NCBI GenBank assembly: GCA_021781255.1
Contig: JAJXXG010001229.1
Location: 1-7,306, forward strand
Reading direction: 5' to 3'
DNA from: Acidobacteriota bacterium
GTDB taxonomy: Bacteria > Acidobacteriota > Terriglobia > Terriglobales > Acidobacteriaceae
DNA: 7,306 nucleotides
The notes below the pieces were generated by a model. It was given only the letters and a program-made list of their open reading frames with translations. It was not told the DNA's origin and did not search any database. Positions 5,398 through 7,306 of this stretch are shown piece after piece; position 1 is the first letter of the stretch, and the number at the start of each line of letters is the position of its first letter. The position numbers and the translations under genes were made by a program.

Positions 5398-6541
5398 GCC
5401 AAAGAATGGTGGCCAGAGAACCGGTGACAGAAAGATTCGGTCCGAGGTCGACGCCGATGAGCATCGCATGAGCGAGAATGCCAGATGCGTGCGCATGGCT
5501 AATTGTGGAAGCGCACATCAATCCGACAGGCAGGTTATTCATCCCGTTTGAGAGCAATGCAACAGCGGATGATGCGAGGAGTTTGGCCGTCCAGCCCGGT
5601 ACGCTGGCCAGAGACGAAAGCCCGAGGAGCCCGAGCTTCAGCAGACCGGCCGTATGCAGCGCCTCCACAATCACAAAGAGTCCGGCGACCAGTGGCAATA
5701 CCGACCATGCGACACCACGCAACACGCGGAGCGGAGTTTTCCGGTTGCGAAATCGAATGACGGCAAGCGCGAGCAGAGCAACGCCGCAGGTGGGCGCGCC
5801 GAGGGGAATTCCGAACGCAGAGCAGACAAGGAGGACCGCTGCGGAAGCGACCAGCGCGCCAAGGGCCAAACTGCCCTCCGGCGTGAGCGATGCTTTGCCG
5901 GGAACACTCTGAATATGCCCAGCGAGTTCCCGTCTTGAATAAAAGGACAAAACGGCTCCAGTCGCCAGGATTGCGGCGGTTGATGGGAGAAGGAAGATGG
6001 CAAGCCAGTGGAATAATGTCGGCAAATGACCATCAAAGACGACCAGATTTGCAGGATTCGAGATGGGCAGGAAAAAACTTGCCGCATTGGCTGTCAGCGC
6101 GCAGGCCAGGAGGTAAGGCCGTGGACGAACCTGCGCGCGGCGCACGACTGCAAGAACAGCCGGCGTAAGCACCACGGCAGTAGCGTCATTTGAGAGAAAG
6201 ACAGTGACTGCACAGCCGACGCAATAGACCAGCCACAGGAGCCTGGCGGGAGAGCCGTTGGCATGAATAGCCGCAAAGTTGGCGGTCCAGTCAAAAACCT
6301 GCTCGACGCGGGCAAGCTCCGCAAGGATCATCATGCCGGCCAGGAAGAGATAGACATCCCAGCCTCTTGCAGCAGCTTGGGCAGCAGACTTTAGCGGCAT
6401 GAGCCCTGCAAGCACAAGCAGCAACGCCCCGCCGCAGACCCAGTAGGCCTCTTCAATGCGTCGCGGTCTTATCAGCATGCAACCAATACTGACCAACGAA
6501 ATGGTCCAGACAAGCAGGGTTGCCACGTGAACAGGGAACAA
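5285..6541 (-). CDS. ArsB-family efflux permease (arsenite pump-like, ion transporter superfamily)
   Basis: A 418-residue polytopic inner membrane protein with about 10-12 hydrophobic helices, close to the roughly 429 residues of E. coli ArsB. Family marks are Phe-Leu-Ser-Asn-Asp-Ala-Thr-Ala-Val-Val-Leu-Thr-Pro (115-127), Ile-Ser-Asn-Pro-Ala-Asn-Leu-Val (160-167), the second-half counterpart Asn-Gly-Met-Asn-Asn-Leu-Pro (332-338), and Asp-Leu-Gly-Pro-Asn followed by Thr-Gly-Ser-Leu-Ala-Thr (365-378). The two Asn-rich re-entrant regions are the inverted-repeat halves of the fold. ArsB exports arsenite or antimonite, driven by the proton motive force; related members carry Na+ or dicarboxylates, so the substrate is inferred. 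No arsR, arsC or arsA lies in the window. The start is TTG (6541) with GGTGG 6 nt upstream; GTG at 6526 is an alternative. The ankyrin gene ends 57 nt upstream on the same strand. Confidence 0.85.
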   Translation of the reverse strand: MFPVHVATLLVWTISLVSIGCMLIRPRRIEEAYWVCGGALLLVLAGLMPLKSAAQAAARGWDVYLFLAGMMILAELARVEQVFDWTANFAAIHANGSPARLLWLVYCVGCAVTVFLSNDATAVVLTPAVLAVVRRAQVRPRPYLLACALTANAASFFLPISNPANLVVFDGHLPTLFHWLAIFLLPSTAAILATGAVLSFYSRRELAGHIQSVPGKASLTPEGSLALGALVASAAVLLVCSAFGIPLGAPTCGVALLALAVIRFRNRKTPLRVLRGVAWSVLPLVAGLFVIVEALHTAGLLKLGLLGLSSLASVPGWTAKLLASSAVALLSNGMNNLPVGLMCASTISHAHASGILAHAMLIGVDLGPNLSVTGSLATILWLIALRRENVEISAWQFFRVGIVAMPLALGASLLLLWH

Positions 6542-6598
6542 GAAGTGCCACCGATCTCCGGTTGTAAAGTACCCGATTCTACAGGGCAGAGGAAGTGC

Positions 6599-7303
6599 TC
6601 AGTTGGAACCTCTGAAAGCGTGGAACGCAGGCCCTGCAGGCAGTGATTCAATCCATTCGGCCATATCCAGGTGGCCGCGCTCGCGTGCGAAGTCGGCAGG
6701 TGTTTTGCCGGCGTCGTTGGCCGGATTTGGGTTGGCGCCGCGCAAAACAAGCAGCTCCGCCAGGTCCTTGCGATTGGAGGAGGCTGCTGAAAACAATGGA
6801 GTAAATCCGCCCACCTGGACTGCATTGGGGTCGGCTCCGTGATTCAGCAGAATCGTGGTCAGCTCAATGTTGCAGCCCAGAGATAACGCCGCATGCAGTG
6901 CCTGGTTGCGCTGGGGATTCTTAGAGACGGCGCTGACATTCGCACCGTGCTGCAGAAGAACGAGCGCTGCCTGAGGAGTCCCAAAAGCCGCTGCAAGGTG
7001 TAAGGCCGTCCAACCGTCCGGTGAGTAGGCCTGCACGGCAGCCGGATCGGACGCGAGAATCTCTTCCAGCCTTACCGTGTTTCCAGTCGCAGCCGCCTCA
7101 AAAATGTCCAGCTTTACTCCGCGTTCTGCAAGCTTCGCCAGCAGGAAGTCGCGCACGAGCGGCTGCTGATAATAGATGGACCACATCAGGGCTGAGATGC
7201 CCTGAGCGTCGTGCCATTCAGCCAGCGAGGGGTTTGCCTCAACGGCTTCAGCAAACTCAGTGGTCTTTCCGCTTTGAATCCACTTTAGAAAGGGAAGGAG
7301 CAT
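6599..7303 (-). CDS. Ankyrin-repeat protein
   Basis: A 234-residue protein made almost wholly of ankyrin repeats, at about 34-63, 65-93, 96-125, 131-161, 165-194 and 198-224. The third is closest to consensus (Asp-Gly-Trp-Thr-Ala-Leu-His-Leu-Ala-Ala, then Leu-Leu-Gln-His-Gly-Ala-Asn-Val); the fourth and fifth carry His-Gly-Ala-Asp-Pro-Asn-Ala and Arg-Gly-Ala-Asn-Pro-Asn. No signal peptide, membrane segment or catalytic domain is seen, so it is likely a cytosolic protein-binding scaffold whose partner is unknown. The ATG at 7303 is three bases from the window edge and the frame stays open to the edge, so the true start may lie further upstream and no ribosome site can be judged. It is followed by the ArsB-like gene 57 nt downstream, possibly in one transcript. 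Confidence 0.88.
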   Translation of the reverse strand: MLLPFLKWIQSGKTTEFAEAVEANPSLAEWHDAQGISALMWSIYYQQPLVRDFLLAKLAERGVKLDIFEAAATGNTVRLEEILASDPAAVQAYSPDGWTALHLAAAFGTPQAALVLLQHGANVSAVSKNPQRNQALHAALSLGCNIELTTILLNHGADPNAVQVGGFTPLFSAASSNRKDLAELLVLRGANPNPANDAGKTPADFARERGHLDMAEWIESLPAGPAFHAFRGSN

Positions 7304-7306
7304 AGC

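Overview
The window carries a bacterial chromosomal segment of roughly 55-58% GC (estimated by eye). It has compact gene spacing, and all recognisable genes have ordinary housekeeping or accessory functions. No tRNA, rRNA, CRISPR array, transposase or phage gene is visible. The mix (CorC-type protein next to Era, a long Era with acidic insertions, GAF-GGDEF, MoaA, ArsB-like pump, ankyrin protein, many small orphan proteins) feels like a soil Acidobacteriota genome. That is only an impression from gene style, not a proof.

Left part (1-1900): the 3' end of a CorC/HlyC-type protein gene lies on the plus strand. It is followed by a convergent GNAT acetyltransferase gene on the minus strand, and then by era on the plus strand from a TTG start. 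The CorC and GNAT genes share the tetranucleotide TTAG as their two opposing stop codons. GNAT and era diverge from a 64-nt spacer.

Middle part (1913-4466), all on the minus strand: a small two-helix membrane protein, then moaA (GTP 3',8-cyclase, first step of molybdenum cofactor synthesis), then a cytosolic GAF-GGDEF nucleotide cyclase that ends 12 nt from the convergent era stop. The cyclase is the most interesting gene here. It keeps the GGDEF loop, metal ligands and an RxxD inhibitory site. However, the Asp that reads the guanine base (Asp344 of PleD) is Ser248. This is the substitution known from Hypr GGDEF enzymes, which make 3',3'-cGAMP instead of only c-di-GMP.

Right part (4467-7306): a gene-poor spacer with a perfect hairpin, a small four-cysteine zinc-ribbon-like protein (minus), a doubtful small basic ORF (plus), an ArsB-family efflux pump (minus, TTG start), and an ankyrin-repeat protein (minus) whose start lies at the window edge. 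Apart from possible co-transcription of ankyrin-arsB, and less surely of the small membrane protein, moaA and cyclase, the genes do not form one evident pathway.
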